Of a DNA stretch of 55,356 nucleotides, positions 1-9,874 are shown piece after piece. Below the pieces are notes generated by a model, which did not search any database, had not been told where the DNA came from, and saw nothing but the letters and a program-made list of their open reading frames with translations. Made by a program: the position numbers and the translations under genes. This stretch comes from Candidatus Saccharibacteria bacterium CG2_30_41_52 (GTDB lineage: Bacteria > Patescibacteriota > Saccharimonadia > Saccharimonadales > Saccharimonadaceae): assembly GCA_001873625.1 (NCBI GenBank), contig MNZN01000010.1, positions 1-55,356 on the forward strand. The letters are read 5' to 3'. Within the stretch, counting starts at the first letter, position 1; each line of letters opens with the position of its first letter.

Positions 1-622
1 GTGTACTTAACATTTCACGTAGTTCATTTACATCACCACGAAGCGCGGTTTCAAACAAGTTAAACACGTTTTCGGTTGGGTTGGGTTCGACGATGTTTTT
101 GATAACATCAACAGATACAGAATCGACTGATGCTAGTTTTTCCAATGCGTGATACAGCGCCCATTGATCAACGCCAACATAGCGCACCAAAAACTGAACA
201 CTAACTTTATCCATATCAATTCCCATAGTTTTTGACTCGGCAGTCACCCACTTTTCAGCCAATGTACTGTCTCGATCAGACCAGGGATGAAATTCCATAA
301 CCTTGGCGGTTTTTATCAGCGTTTTATACGTCGTCATGCGCTTGTCGGGCTTGGGTTCCACCAAGACCAAATGAATATCATCAGATATTCGTGGCAACCA
401 ATCGCCGAAAACCGTCCAAATTGGTTTGTTAGTGTTAAGCCCACGAATTACTACCGTTCGGGCAATTGCAAATAAACTAACCCCCATCAAAATATCCGGC
501 AATTGCGTCAATTGTAAATCACTACCATCAATCCGTTCGACGTTACCGTCGAAGCTATCGGCGATGCTCGCTAGAGCTCGTTCGACTTCAAATGAATTCT
601 CACCTGTTATTAGGGTTATCAT
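1..622 (-). CDS. holA: DNA polymerase III subunit delta (C-terminus outside window)
   Basis: The reading frame runs off the left edge; about 207 codons are visible. The protein begins MITLITGENSFEVERAL, the typical P-loop-like N-terminus of clamp-loader delta, and reaches FNLFETALRGDVNELREML, which matches the delta family where the helical lid domain begins. Delta opens the beta sliding clamp during its loading on primed DNA. The ATG at 620-622 is chosen because a TATACT -10 hexamer ends seven bases before it, giving a leaderless mRNA. The gene follows mutM on the same strand but has its own promoter. Family assignment is from recognised sequence pattern; the missing end prevents a length check. 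Confidence 0.85.
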   Translation of the reverse strand, partial: MITLITGENSFEVERALASIADSFDGNVERIDGSDLQLTQLPDILMGVSLFAIARTVVIRGLNTNKPIWTVFGDWLPRISDDIHLVLVEPKPDKRMTTYKTLIKTAKVMEFHPWSDRDSTLAEKWVTAESKTMGIDMDKVSVQFLVRYVGVDQWALYHALEKLASVDSVSVDVIKNIVEPNPTENVFNLFETALRGDVNELREMLST

Positions 623-629
623 TGCTTAC

Positions 630-635
630 AGTATA
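630..635 (-). promoter_or_regulatory. -10 element of holA
   Basis: TATACT preceded by TGc (extended -10), seven bases before the holA ATG, so transcription should begin at or next to the start codon. Confidence 0.7.
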
Positions 636-691
636 GCATTTGAGGTCATTGAACGTGATTAGCAAATGATATATTTCAACATATTTTCATA

Positions 692-716
692 CTTTGCGAG
701 GATAAACCTCGCAAAG
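692..716. repeat. 10-bp perfect palindrome between mutM and holA
   Basis: CTTTGCGAGG and CCTCGCAAAG are separated by five bases. No T-run follows on either strand, so it is a poor intrinsic terminator. Its layout (TTTGC, stem, short AT loop, stem, GCAA) is like the REP palindromes around 39.45 and 40.16 kb, although the stem sequence differs. It may end mutM transcription or be a REP relative. Confidence 0.55.
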
Positions 717-758
717 AGTTCGTAGCTCTACCATATACTACCTACGACCTACTCACTA

Positions 759-1634
759 CTACTTGCCGATTAATTGGCAAGCCGGACAGATATGCGTACC
801 GCGACCGGCGGCGCGAATTTTGATGATTTCAGTGCCGCAACGTGGGCATGGCAAGCCTTCGCGACGAAAAACGCGGGCAAAGTCCATATAGCTTCCCTTT
901 TTGCCTTCGGCGTTCACATAATTTCGGTTGGTACTGCCGCCTTTTTCGATTGATAAATTCATAACTTTGCGAACTTCGGTATATAACAATTTGAATTCGG
1001 CATCAGTAATCGAACCAACTAAACGGCTGGGATGAATTTTAGCGCCCCACAACGATTCGTCGGCATAAATATTACCAACACCAGCAATAACCGATTGATC
1101 CAGTATGGCAGCTTTGATAGTCGTCCTTGAGCGTCGAGTAAAACGTTCAGTAAACTGCTCAGCCGTAAAGTCGGCTTCTAGCGGTTCGGGCCCGACACGT
1201 TTCATAAAATCAATATTAGGCACTTCGGCAGTTGGAATTAATCGAACCCAACCAAATTTACGTTGATCGTTAAAATACAAATGTGATTTATTACCCAAAT
1301 CAAACGTCACGCGAGTCGATTTATCTGGCAAATTATTAACTAGACTGTCGTTTGGGTGCCCCGCCCCAAAACGCGCCCCATGATCGACAAAAACTAATTG
1401 GCCAGTCATTTTCAAATGAATCACCAGCGTATATTTTGTAGATAAGTCTATCATCAAAACTTTGGCCCGGCGACGAACATCAGTGACAGTAGCGTTGATT
1501 AAAAACTGACTGACATCGCGCGCGGCATTAGGAAAAGATTTTGGGTTATCCGATACAGCCGCAATAATTTTACGATCAATAATTAATCTTCTAAGGCCTC
1601 GTTTGACTGTTTCAACTTCAGGAAGTTCGGGCAT
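759..1634 (-). CDS. mutM: Formamidopyrimidine-DNA glycosylase (Fpg/MutM)
   Basis: Bifunctional base-excision repair enzyme that removes oxidised purines such as 8-oxoguanine and nicks the abasic site. The protein starts MPELPEVETV: Pro2 is the catalytic Schiff-base nucleophile and Glu3 the general acid. LKMTGQL near residue 95 supplies the conserved lysine. The C-terminus holds the zinc finger, CPRCG and CPAC about 20 residues apart, with the AAGRGTH segment between them supplying the conserved arginine. At 291 residues it is a little longer than usual (about 270). The start is only three bases from the end of the upstream membrane-protein gene, so the two are probably cotranscribed. Confidence 0.97.
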   Translation of the reverse strand: MPELPEVETVKRGLRRLIIDRKIIAAVSDNPKSFPNAARDVSQFLINATVTDVRRRAKVLMIDLSTKYTLVIHLKMTGQLVFVDHGARFGAGHPNDSLVNNLPDKSTRVTFDLGNKSHLYFNDQRKFGWVRLIPTAEVPNIDFMKRVGPEPLEADFTAEQFTERFTRRSRTTIKAAILDQSVIAGVGNIYADESLWGAKIHPSRLVGSITDAEFKLLYTEVRKVMNLSIEKGGSTNRNYVNAEGKKGSYMDFARVFRREGLPCPRCGTEIIKIRAAGRGTHICPACQLIGK

Positions 1635-1637
1635 TTA

Positions 1638-2234
1638 CTACCACAAATCGGCAGTTAACTTTGTAAAGTCTGGAATCTGAGCGTCAAATAATCGAGTCAA
1701 TGAATCCAAGCTAGCATTCAACGATCCGCGCGCAGTTGAACAAGATGTTGTCCATAATTGTTTTTCAGATTTGTTGGCATTTAAAATCTGGAATTCATAA
1801 ACACGACCAGCTGCACAAACACCGCGTAGGTCGTTATTGTCGCCAGTTAGTTCGGTACCGCGCATCATATTGGCTTTATCTAGCGCATATACAAATTGTT
1901 CATAAGCAGGAATGTTATTACCTAGTTTTGTATCGCTGACGACTTGGCCAATGTAGCCTTTATTAATCGTTAGACTACGGATGCCTGGTGCAACTGTGAT
2001 TTGGTATGAACGAAAAGTTTCATTAGAAACGATTGGACCGCGAACTGTCATACGAACAGATCTGTCAGCAGTTGTATCAATCAAAGCTTGTTGGCTGGCG
2101 TTAATCTGGGCAATATTAGTGCCATTATTAAAGAAAAGAACACGTGCAGCATAAATTAATGCAGCGATTGCAACGGCTATAACAATCAAGGATATAGCAG
2201 CTGTTATAATTTGTCGTGACTTATACTTTTCCAT
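1638..2234 (-). CDS. Single-pass membrane protein of unknown function
   Basis: 198 residues. A hydrophobic segment at about residues 10-32 (AAISLIVIAVAIAALIYAA) is followed by an extracytoplasmic region with two cysteines (near GVCAAGR and TTSCSTARG) that could form a disulfide. I recognise no family. It has its own leaderless promoter and runs directly into mutM, but nothing suggests a repair role. The small domain with a single N-terminal anchor is typical of the many lineage-specific surface proteins in Saccharibacteria. Confidence 0.75.
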   Translation of the reverse strand: MEKYKSRQIITAAISLIVIAVAIAALIYAARVLFFNNGTNIAQINASQQALIDTTADRSVRMTVRGPIVSNETFRSYQITVAPGIRSLTINKGYIGQVVSDTKLGNNIPAYEQFVYALDKANMMRGTELTGDNNDLRGVCAAGRVYEFQILNANKSEKQLWTTSCSTARGSLNASLDSLTRLFDAQIPDFTKLTADLW

Positions 2235-2241
2235 AAGTCTT

Positions 2242-2247
2242 ATTATA
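2242..2247 (-). promoter_or_regulatory. -10 element of the 1638-2234 gene
   Basis: Consensus TATAAT, seven bases before the ATG; predicted leaderless transcript. Confidence 0.7.
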
Positions 2248-2270
2248 ATATCCTTTAAGTGCTATGTCAA

Positions 2271-2717
2271 TCAGTTAGTGGTGCCCGTACTACCAAATCC
2301 ACCATCACCGCGCACAGATTCACTCAATGTCTCGACTAGTTGCCATTTAATCTGTTCGTAGCGTGCAACAACCAACTGAGCAATACGCATACCTGGTTCA
2401 ATAACAAATGGTTCAGTACCAAGGTTTATGACTAACATTCCAATTTCGCCACGATAATCGGCATCAATCGTACCTATACCATTAACCATTGTTATTCCGT
2501 GTTTAATAGACAGTCCGCTGCGCGCCCGAATTTGAGCTTCAAAACCAGGATCCATTTCGATAGCCAATCCCGTTGGGATTACTGCGCGCTCCATTGGTTG
2601 CAATGTTCGTGGTTCGTCCAAACATGCATGCAAATCCATACCAGCGGCATGAACGGTTTGATATGACGGCATAATTGCGTCAGGTTTTACTTTGGTAATG
2701 TTAATTATTTCGGACAT
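2271..2717 (-). CDS. dut: Deoxyuridine 5'-triphosphate nucleotidohydrolase (dUTPase)
   Basis: Hydrolyses dUTP to dUMP and pyrophosphate, keeping uracil out of DNA. The 148-residue protein has all five motifs of the trimeric family: AAGMDLHA (I), IPTGLAIEM (II), RSGLSIKHGI with VNGIGTIDADYRGEI (III, with the catalytic Asp), RIAQLVV (IV) and the C-terminal GGFGSTG lid (V). Its ATG lies immediately after the polA stop codon, so it is translated from the polA transcript. The pairing of a polymerase with dUTP clearance makes functional sense. Confidence 0.97.
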   Translation of the reverse strand: MSEIINITKVKPDAIMPSYQTVHAAGMDLHACLDEPRTLQPMERAVIPTGLAIEMDPGFEAQIRARSGLSIKHGITMVNGIGTIDADYRGEIGMLVINLGTEPFVIEPGMRIAQLVVARYEQIKWQLVETLSESVRGDGGFGSTGTTN

Positions 2718-5258
2718 TTATAATTCTCCCCAATTCTTGCCGATGCTGACATCGACTTTTAATTTAACACCTAATTGCGGTGCGATATTTTCCATTACAT
2801 TCTGCAGTATTTCGGCAATTTTCTCGGCATTTTCAACAGGCGCTTCAATCAATATACTGTCATGAATTTGTAATATTTGTTCACCTAACCCGACAATTTT
2901 TTTATCAACTTTTATCATGGCCAGTTTCATCAAATCGGCTTCGGTACCCTGAATTGGCATGTTAGCGGCGGCGCGTTCAGCCGCCTGACGAACCATGAAA
3001 TTACTGCTATATACGTCTGGCGTTGGACGGCGGCGTCCAAAATACGTTTCAACATAGCCATCGGCGCGCGCTGAATCCAAAGTTTTATTGATATATTTTC
3101 TGATAGGTTCGCGTAGTTCAAAATATTCATCAATGAATTTTTTTGCTTCAATAAAACTCATTCCAGTCGCTGCACTAAGGCCATGCGGGCTCATGCCGTA
3201 CAAAATTCCAAAGTTAATTACCTTGGCATTACGACGCTGAGTTTTTGTAACGTCATCTATTGGAATCCCGTAAACTTCACTGGCTGTTTTGGTGTGAATA
3301 TCAACGTCGCTGTTAAAATCGTTAATCATTTGTTTATCGTCAGCCAAAACGGCAGCCAAACGAAGTTCAAACTGCGAATAATCGGCGCTAATAAAAATTT
3401 TGTCGCCGTCTGGTATAAATGCATGTCGAATTTCGCGTCCTAATTCTGTCCTGATTGGGATGTTTTGCAAATTTGGATTTGTACTGCTAAGTCGTCCGGT
3501 GCTGGCAACGTCTTGATTGAATGTCGTATGAATTCGTTGGTGTTTATCAGCCAGTCCTGGCAACACATCAACATAAGTATTTTGTAGTTTGGCGAGTTCC
3601 CTAGTTTTTTCGATTAATTCAATAATTGGGTGTTGGCCACGTAATTTATCAAGTTCTTTTTGACCGGTACTGTAACCAGTTTTACCTTTTTTGATGCCTG
3701 CCGTTGGCAACTGTAATTTAGTAAATAACACTTCAGAAAGTTGTGCTGGACTGCCGATATTAAACTCGTAACCAACCATCGTATACATTTCTTGCTTCAA
3801 TTTGGCGTGTTCATCAGACAGTCGTTTACTCATTAACTTTAGCAATCCGGCATCGATTTTAATGCCGCGATATTCCATCAAGAACAAAATGTACGTTAGC
3901 GGAAAATCAAATTCGCGTGCAATTTTGGCAAACTTTGGCTCGTCATCAAATTCGCGCATTTGATGTTCGTATAAATTCCAAATTGCAGCAATAATTGTCT
4001 GTGGCGTGTCGACGACTTGAGTTTGAGATAAACCAGATAATGACCTATCACGTTGCAGCGGATTTATCAAAAAAGCAGCTTGATGAATGTCGTGTAATTC
4101 AGCAAATCGAACAAAAATATCATATTTTGCCAGTTGATGATACAAGATTTTGCTGTCATAACTGACGACGGTTGCCATTTCAAAGACGCGCCAAACGCTA
4201 CGGTCTAAATCGGTGATTTTGATATGCGAAACGGTTTTATTATCGGTCGAAAGCCATACTGAATCATCAGCAACGTGCAAAACAACCGGGTTTTCTATGA
4301 TTAAAGTTTCAGGCCAAGGTATTTCGGTCAGCTTACCAATTTCGGTTTGCAATTCGACTGCTTCGGCATCGGCACTGTGGTGTAATTGCATGTGTTTTGG
4401 CAAACGTTTAATCAATGATGAAAATTCTAAGCGTTTTAATATAGCGGCAACTTTGTCTAAATCAATATCGTTAATATCAGCGACGTCCCAATCCAGTTTT
4501 ACGGGTGCATCAGTCCAAATTCGGCCTACTTCCTTGGACATATAGGCTAGTTCTTTGCCTTCTAACAATTTTTTAGCGATAGTTGGCTTTATTTTATCCA
4601 AATGTTCGTAAATACTATCCAAAGTTTTATATTGTTGCAACAACTGAATACCTGTTTTTTGGCCAATACCTGGCACGCCCGGCAAATTGTCCGACGAATC
4701 CCCCATTAATGATTTCAGGTCTAAGAATTGATCAACGTGGATGCCATATTTTTTTTCAAACGAATCAATATTAAATTCTTCGATATTAGACAGTCCGTTT
4801 TTCAGCGCATAAACTTTTACCATTGGGCCGACTAATTGAAGCGCGTCCAAATCGCTGGTCAACAGACACGTTTCGATGCCTTTTGCGGTCGCTTCGACGG
4901 CGAAAGCACCCAAAATATCATCAGCTTCGTAATCGTCTAGTTCATACAGCGGCCAACCAAAAGCGTCCAACAGTTCGAACAAGATTGGAATTTGAGCATA
5001 AAAGTCATCAGGTGCTTTTTTGCGACCAGCTTTATATTCGGGGAAAATTTTGCGACGCTTGCGGATGTTGGTTCCACGTTTATCCCAAGCAATGGCGACA
5101 TAATCGGGTTCCAACTTTTTAATAAGCTCAATCGCCAGGCTGGCAAAACCAAAAACTCCGCCAGTTGGCGTGCCGTCAGGCAACGAAAGGCCAGGCATCG
5201 CGTAGTATCCGCGATAAAATACAGACTTACCATCAATTACAGCCAAGCGTTTTGCCAT
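2718..5258 (-). CDS. polA: DNA polymerase I
   Basis: 846 residues. The N-terminal 5'-3' exonuclease (flap nuclease) domain spans about residues 1-290, including GDSSDNLPGVPGIG. A central domain at 300-470 lacks the DxE and YAxxD motifs of a working 3'-5' proofreading site. The family A polymerase follows, with TGRLSSTNPNLQNIP, the motif A core DYSQFELRLAA, the motif B helix RRNAKVINFGILYG and motif C QIHDSILIEAP. It should fill gaps and remove primers without proofreading, like the Taq and Bacillus enzymes. It is first in an operon with dut, and the ATG is set by a TATACT six bases upstream. Confidence 0.97.
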   Translation of the reverse strand: MAKRLAVIDGKSVFYRGYYAMPGLSLPDGTPTGGVFGFASLAIELIKKLEPDYVAIAWDKRGTNIRKRRKIFPEYKAGRKKAPDDFYAQIPILFELLDAFGWPLYELDDYEADDILGAFAVEATAKGIETCLLTSDLDALQLVGPMVKVYALKNGLSNIEEFNIDSFEKKYGIHVDQFLDLKSLMGDSSDNLPGVPGIGQKTGIQLLQQYKTLDSIYEHLDKIKPTIAKKLLEGKELAYMSKEVGRIWTDAPVKLDWDVADINDIDLDKVAAILKRLEFSSLIKRLPKHMQLHHSADAEAVELQTEIGKLTEIPWPETLIIENPVVLHVADDSVWLSTDNKTVSHIKITDLDRSVWRVFEMATVVSYDSKILYHQLAKYDIFVRFAELHDIHQAAFLINPLQRDRSLSGLSQTQVVDTPQTIIAAIWNLYEHQMREFDDEPKFAKIAREFDFPLTYILFLMEYRGIKIDAGLLKLMSKRLSDEHAKLKQEMYTMVGYEFNIGSPAQLSEVLFTKLQLPTAGIKKGKTGYSTGQKELDKLRGQHPIIELIEKTRELAKLQNTYVDVLPGLADKHQRIHTTFNQDVASTGRLSSTNPNLQNIPIRTELGREIRHAFIPDGDKIFISADYSQFELRLAAVLADDKQMINDFNSDVDIHTKTASEVYGIPIDDVTKTQRRNAKVINFGILYGMSPHGLSAATGMSFIEAKKFIDEYFELREPIRKYINKTLDSARADGYVETYFGRRRPTPDVYSSNFMVRQAAERAAANMPIQGTEADLMKLAMIKVDKKIVGLGEQILQIHDSILIEAPVENAEKIAEILQNVMENIAPQLGVKLKVDVSIGKNWGEL

Positions 5259-5264
5259 ATTACT

Positions 5265-5270
5265 AGTATA
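5265..5270 (-). promoter_or_regulatory. -10 element of polA
   Basis: TATACT, six bases before the polA ATG; leaderless start predicted. Confidence 0.65.
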
Positions 5271-5313
5271 ACGCAGGTTGGTAGATAGTAGTTAGCAGAT
5301 GGTGGTGGCTAAG

Positions 5314-5889
5314 TTAAATAATAAAATCAATATCAGTCAAAACTTTATCGACTTGTTCATGTAATTGTTCCATGCTGCCATCATTAATGATGAAATGGTC
5401 CGCAATTGCGATTGGGCCACCTTTTTCAATTCCTTCAATTTCAGCCCAATCACGTTGGTCTGATTCGGTCTGAGTTAGTGGTCTAACAGGACGGGTCAAT
5501 AATCGATAGTGACGCAATCTTTTTGGCGCAACTATAGCAACTAATTCCAATTCGCCTGGAAATTCGTGTTTTAAAACTTTGTATTCAGTCCAACTATATA
5601 AACCATCCGCTACAATGCGATGTTGTCCAGCGTCAATTAAGCTATGAATTTGTTTGATAATGCGTTGGGCAACAAAATCCTTGCCTTCACGCGCACGAAT
5701 TTCTTCGCGAAATTTTTTTTCATTTTCTTGGGTATGTTCTAGGCCAGTTTCGGTTAAAGCATCTAAAATAACTCCACCAAAATAAACTTTTGGATAACCT
5801 TTGGCTGTAACATAATCGACTGCGACACTTTTTCCGGCGCCCGCTAAGCCGACGAAAGCAATAATTTTTATCTTGTTAGTAGTAATCAT
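5314..5889 (-). CDS. P-loop kinase, dephospho-CoA kinase/UPF0200-like
   Basis: 191 residues starting with a beta strand and a Walker A loop (FVGLAGAGKS, about residues 12-21). A lid-like basic region follows (RLRHYRLLTRPVRPL), then a C-terminal IADHFIINDGSMEQL segment resembling the end of dephospho-CoA kinase and nucleoside-monophosphate-kinase relatives such as UPF0200. The fold is clear but the substrate is not. A classical CoaE would show a conserved DxPLL motif, which is absent, so I do not give a gene name. It is a monocistronic gene between polA and rpoD with its own leaderless promoter. Confidence 0.75.
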   Translation of the reverse strand: MITTNKIKIIAFVGLAGAGKSVAVDYVTAKGYPKVYFGGVILDALTETGLEHTQENEKKFREEIRAREGKDFVAQRIIKQIHSLIDAGQHRIVADGLYSWTEYKVLKHEFPGELELVAIVAPKRLRHYRLLTRPVRPLTQTESDQRDWAEIEGIEKGGPIAIADHFIINDGSMEQLHEQVDKVLTDIDFII

Positions 5890-5896
5890 ATAAATT

Positions 5897-5902
5897 ATTG
5901 TA
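5897..5902 (-). promoter_or_regulatory. -10 element of the P-loop kinase gene
   Basis: TACAAT with an upstream TGt (extended -10), seven bases before the ATG. Confidence 0.65.
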
Positions 5903-5924
5903 ACAGACTACGATTTACTAACTG

Positions 5925-6941
5925 CTAGCCTAGGTATTCGTGAAGTTTTTTCGCGTCTTTGTGTTTGCGAAGTTTAGCTAGTGCTTTGGCTTCGATTTGA
6001 CGAATACGTTCGCGCGTAACAGCGAATTCGCGTCCGACTTCTTCGAGGGTGTGTGATTTGCCATTTTCCAAACCGAAACGCATTTTGACAATTTTTTGTT
6101 CACGATCTGAAAGTGTTGAAAGAACTGATTGAACTTGTTCTTTTAACAGTTGCGAGGTTGCAGATTCTTCAGGAGTAGCACTGTCGCCATCTTCGATAAA
6201 GTCACCCAAAACCGAATCTTCATCTTCGCCATCACGTCCGACACCAGCGTCAAGTGATGAGATATCTTGTTTGATTTTGATAACATATTCAACTTTAGAT
6301 GGTTCCATCTCTAGTTCGATTCCCAACTCTTTGATGGTTGGTTCACGGTTTAATTCTTGAGTCATACGGCGTTGTGTACGAAGTAGTTTGTTGATTGTTT
6401 CAACCATGTGTACTGGGATACGAATTGTACGAGCCTGGTCAGCAATAGCACGTGTAATCGCTTGACGAATCCACCAAGTTGCATAGGTACTGAATTTAAA
6501 TCCTTTGTCTGGGTCAAATTTTTCAACAGCACGCAGTAAACCAGTGTTACCTTCTTGAATCAAATCCAAAAAGTCTAGTCCGCGACCGCTATAACGTTTA
6601 GCGATCGAAACAACCAAACGCATGTTGGCTTCGGCCATTTTGTCTTTTGCTTTTTTATCACCAGCAACAACGCGTAGCGCCAATGCCAATTCATCTTCGG
6701 AATTGAGCAGTGGAATTTTACCAATTTCGCGCAAATACAAACGAACGCTGTCGTCGCTGGCATCGTCAAAATACTGACCTTTGTTCAAGGTATCTTCGTC
6801 GTCTTCTTCTTCGTCTATTAGTTCGTCGGGTGCTGGACCGTCGATACTGTTAAGTGGAATATCTAAATCAACTGATTCTAAAGCCTCAGCTATTTCTGGG
6901 GTTAGTACAATCTCTTCGATTTCATCATTATCTTTGACCAC
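5925..6941 (-). CDS. rpoD: Primary RNA polymerase sigma factor (sigma-70/RpoD/SigA)
   Basis: 338 residues, the size of a compact SigA without the large non-conserved region. An acidic N-terminus (about 1-65) precedes region 1.2 ([11 protein letters not shown]), regions 2.1-2.4 ([19 protein letters not shown] through [17 protein letters not shown]), region 3 and region 4.2 with the -35-reading helix ([19 protein letters not shown]). The start codon is a GTG (6939-6941) preceded by AGGAG at a good distance. It overlaps the end of dnaG by 14 bases, the classic dnaG-rpoD arrangement. As the housekeeping sigma factor it should read the TATAAT hexamers seen through this window. Confidence 0.97.
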   Translation of the reverse strand: MVKDNDEIEEIVLTPEIAEALESVDLDIPLNSIDGPAPDELIDEEEDDEDTLNKGQYFDDASDDSVRLYLREIGKIPLLNSEDELALALRVVAGDKKAKDKMAEANMRLVVSIAKRYSGRGLDFLDLIQEGNTGLLRAVEKFDPDKGFKFSTYATWWIRQAITRAIADQARTIRIPVHMVETINKLLRTQRRMTQELNREPTIKELGIELEMEPSKVEYVIKIKQDISSLDAGVGRDGEDEDSVLGDFIEDGDSATPEESATSQLLKEQVQSVLSTLSDREQKIVKMRFGLENGKSHTLEEVGREFAVTRERIRQIEAKALAKLRKHKDAKKLHEYLG

Positions 6942-8682
6942 TTTGTATCTCCTTTATTAGTTTGTTAAGTTGAGATCGAATTTCGTTTGCCTTGGTATCA
7001 TCACCTAAGGTTTCTGCATCACGCAGTTGTTCAGTCAGATTGTCTTTTTGTTTTTTCCTGTGCTCATTGGCAACTTGGCGGAGTAATCGTGCCGTTTCAA
7101 AGTAACGATCTTGGTCGTTCCAATCGGCATATCGATATTCGGCCTTTAATAATAACATTTTAACATAGTAATCGTATTTTTGCAACTGTTCAGGCGTCTC
7201 ACGAACCAGTTTACCACCATGCGTGGACAGATATTCAGCAATTGCCTGTCTTGCATCGCCAACGAAAGTCGTAATATCGACAGACCTGAACAAATCATGT
7301 GTCGCACTATCGATTAACGCAGCGGCCAACAAATTGTCCTGATACGAATCTGCATCTTGGGGTACAGACCCTTTAGACTTGTCTATGACACCACGCAACC
7401 GCTTTTCGACTGCTTCATCACCATGTTTTAGGCGATCAACCAAAGCTTCAACTGATGAGTCGCTATATTTAGTAACTTCGTATAAATAATGGTCTTGTTC
7501 GACTGAATTAGATAACATGCGCACAACGTCCAATGCAGCGGTCGTAAAACGACGTTTGCCGGCAGCAGTGTTCAAATCTTCGCGCAGCGCATATTGTTTG
7601 ATTATCCAATCAACAGACGGTTCGGCCGCATCAATTGCTTGTTGCCACAATTTTGGATCACGTTGAATCAATTCGTCAGGGTCTTTGACGCCATCAGGCA
7701 ATGAAATAATCATTAATTCTACGCCAACGTTCTGAGCAATCGGAATAGCGCGTTCGGTTGCGGCAAGTCCGGCTTTATCACTATCAAATGCCAAACGAAT
7801 ATGACTACTTAGTCGCACCAAAGCCTTTAGATGGTATTCGGTCATGGCCGTACCGGCAGTCGCAACAACTTGAGGAATGTAAACCTGATGACTGCTGATG
7901 ACATCCATGTTCCCTTCGACGATCACAGCATAATCACCCGACCTGATAGATTCTTTGGCCTGTGATAAACCAAAAACGTGACGGCCTTTATCGTACAACA
8001 AGGTTTGTGGCGTGTTCAAATATTTTGGAGATTTATCATCATCAACTAAAATGCGTCCGGTAAAGCCAATCACCTGTCCGGTGCCGTCCATCAACGAAAT
8101 CATCATTCGGCCGCGGAACAAATCGCCACCATATTGGTTCAACAATCCAGCCTGCGATAATTCAGCATTGGTAAAACCCTTTTTATTCAAAAACTGAACC
8201 AAAGCATCACCACTAGTTGGCGCATAGCCAACTCGAAAATCTTGAACAATTTGTTTGCTGAGTCCACGTTTACCAAAAACATATTCAACGGCATGTTGAT
8301 TATTGATCAAACTGTGTTGATAATAACTGGCCGCCAAATCATTAGCTTCCAATAGCCGTTTTTTCTTTTTGGCGATTTCTTGACTGCCTTTAGTATCATA
8401 AACCGTTAAATCAACGCCAGCTTTGCGAGCTAGATGTTCCAAAGCAGCCCTAAAATCGATTCCTTCGACTTCCATAATAAACGTAAAGACGTCGCCGCCT
8501 TTATTGGATGAAAAGTCGTGCCAAATGTGTTTATCAGGGCTAACGACAAAGCTAGGAGTTTTTTCGCCACTGAATGGACTGAGACCCTTGAAGTTACGCC
8601 CCGCACGCTTAAGATGAACGTATTCACCAATAACGTCCTCTATATTCAGCCGGGCTCGCACTTCCTCTTTGGCGTCTTGCAT
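6928..8682 (-). CDS. dnaG: DNA primase lacking the zinc-binding ligands
   Basis: 584 residues. The N-terminal CHC2-type domain is recognisable ([19 protein letters not shown], about residues 39-57), but all four metal ligands are replaced: the CPFH position reads SPFS and the two later cysteines read Asp and Ser. The Toprim catalytic core has EGNMDVI (about 257) and FDSDKAG. A C-terminal region of about 150 residues should bind the replicative helicase. Primers for lagging-strand synthesis should still be made by the Toprim core, but template recognition must occur without zinc. It is first in the operon with rpoD, with its own leaderless promoter. Confidence 0.95.
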   Translation of the reverse strand: MQDAKEEVRARLNIEDVIGEYVHLKRAGRNFKGLSPFSGEKTPSFVVSPDKHIWHDFSSNKGGDVFTFIMEVEGIDFRAALEHLARKAGVDLTVYDTKGSQEIAKKKKRLLEANDLAASYYQHSLINNQHAVEYVFGKRGLSKQIVQDFRVGYAPTSGDALVQFLNKKGFTNAELSQAGLLNQYGGDLFRGRMMISLMDGTGQVIGFTGRILVDDDKSPKYLNTPQTLLYDKGRHVFGLSQAKESIRSGDYAVIVEGNMDVISSHQVYIPQVVATAGTAMTEYHLKALVRLSSHIRLAFDSDKAGLAATERAIPIAQNVGVELMIISLPDGVKDPDELIQRDPKLWQQAIDAAEPSVDWIIKQYALREDLNTAAGKRRFTTAALDVVRMLSNSVEQDHYLYEVTKYSDSSVEALVDRLKHGDEAVEKRLRGVIDKSKGSVPQDADSYQDNLLAAALIDSATHDLFRSVDITTFVGDARQAIAEYLSTHGGKLVRETPEQLQKYDYYVKMLLLKAEYRYADWNDQDRYFETARLLRQVANEHRKKQKDNLTEQLRDAETLGDDTKANEIRSQLNKLIKEIQSGQR

Positions 8683-8691
8683 ATCAGTTTA

Positions 8692-8697
8692 ATTATA
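8692..8697 (-). promoter_or_regulatory. -10 element of the dnaG-rpoD operon
   Basis: Consensus TATAAT, nine bases before the dnaG ATG. Confidence 0.65.
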
Positions 8698-8732
8698 CCT
8701 CTGTTAAGTCATAACTCAAAACCTAAGCGATA

Positions 8733-9832
8733 TTGCGAATAAATACAGTACAGCTTGCTATTGTCACCCATCACTCTTATAATTATTTTATAAATAAGGG
8801 TACGGGACAAAGCTCGTTTTTAAATAAACAAGGTTTTACTATAGTCGAGCTTTTAGTTGTAATTGTCGTCATCGGCGTCCTAGCATCTGTGACTATAATT
8901 TCATATACCGGCATCAGTCAAAAGGCAACCATAGCATCATTAACTTCAGACTTAGACAATGCCGCAAAACAGTTAAAGCTTGATCAAGTGATAAACAGTG
9001 AGTATCCAGCCACTCTAGCCATAGCAAATGACAGCAAAGAAATACCAGCCAGCCCTGAGACAGATTATCAATACTCTGTTGACAACACCACAATTCCTCA
9101 GCCATTTTGTATAACAGCAACTAAGGGATCAACTAGTTATAATATCACGAACGACTCCTCACCCATTCCTGGATTCTGTCTAGCATACAATATGGTAATA
9201 AATTTAGACGCACATAATTCCGCATCCTATCCCGGAACAGGGGCTAGCTGGAATGACTTGTGAGTGGCAACAATAATAATGCATCACTTTTTGGTGGCAT
9301 GAATTTTAGTAATGATGGCGGCGGCTCTTTGGTATTTGATGGCATAAATGATTATGGACAAATAACAAACAATTCGAGCCTTGATTTTTCGTAAAGACAA
9401 TCCTTGATTATAGCAATGAAGCACTCTTACACCACGGGAAGAAAAAATCCATGGAACCAAGCGTACGGAGGATATGGCACATGGACACACGAAAACGGCA
9501 ATAATATAAACCAGTATTTTGGTAATTCTGGTATAAATAATTCACCATATATTGGAGTTACTAGTGTCGCAACACCAAGAAGTGTTTGGAATATATTATG
9601 CGCAACTAGAGATACTAATAATCTTAGTTGGTATATCGATGGCTCGCTCAGCTCGACCCGATCCAACCCATATGGAGTACTTGCAAATACTTCAGCAAAT
9701 ATATGGATTGGCAATGGCTATGCCGGTCTCTGGGAAGGACAGATTGCCGTTGTAATAGCATATAAACGGGCTCTGACTGCATCAGAAGTTCAACAAATTT
9801 TTAATAATTTACGTAGTCGTTACGGACTATAA
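8733..9832 (+). pseudogene. Type IV pseudopilin with LamG-like domain, disrupted
   Basis: The first segment (8733-9260) encodes a prepilin signal GFTIVELLVVIVVIGVLAS with Glu5 after the processing glycine, a helical stalk and the beginning of a concanavalin/LamG domain (GASWNDL). A TGA follows at 9261. The expected continuation SGNNNNASLFGG resumes in another frame from 9263, reaches NNSSLDFS and then meets an in-frame TAA at 9392. The rest of the LamG domain continues in that same frame to 9832 (KRALTASEVQQIFNNLRSRYGL). One frameshift plus one stop argue for a decayed gene rather than recoding. If intact it would be a surface adhesin-like pilin of about 366 residues. Confidence 0.8.
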
Positions 9833-9874
9833 CAATTTTGAGATTGACGCTGATTATGCTTAAATGGCAGTAGT

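Noticed and set aside
4823-5288. Several 98-99-residue ORFs opposite or out of frame within polA
   Set aside because: They are shadow frames of the polA coding sequence, with no family resemblance and no start signals.
9261-9263. TGA as a sense codon (recoded genetic code)
   Set aside because: Frame also changes at this point, a TAA follows at 9392, and other genes end properly with TGA.
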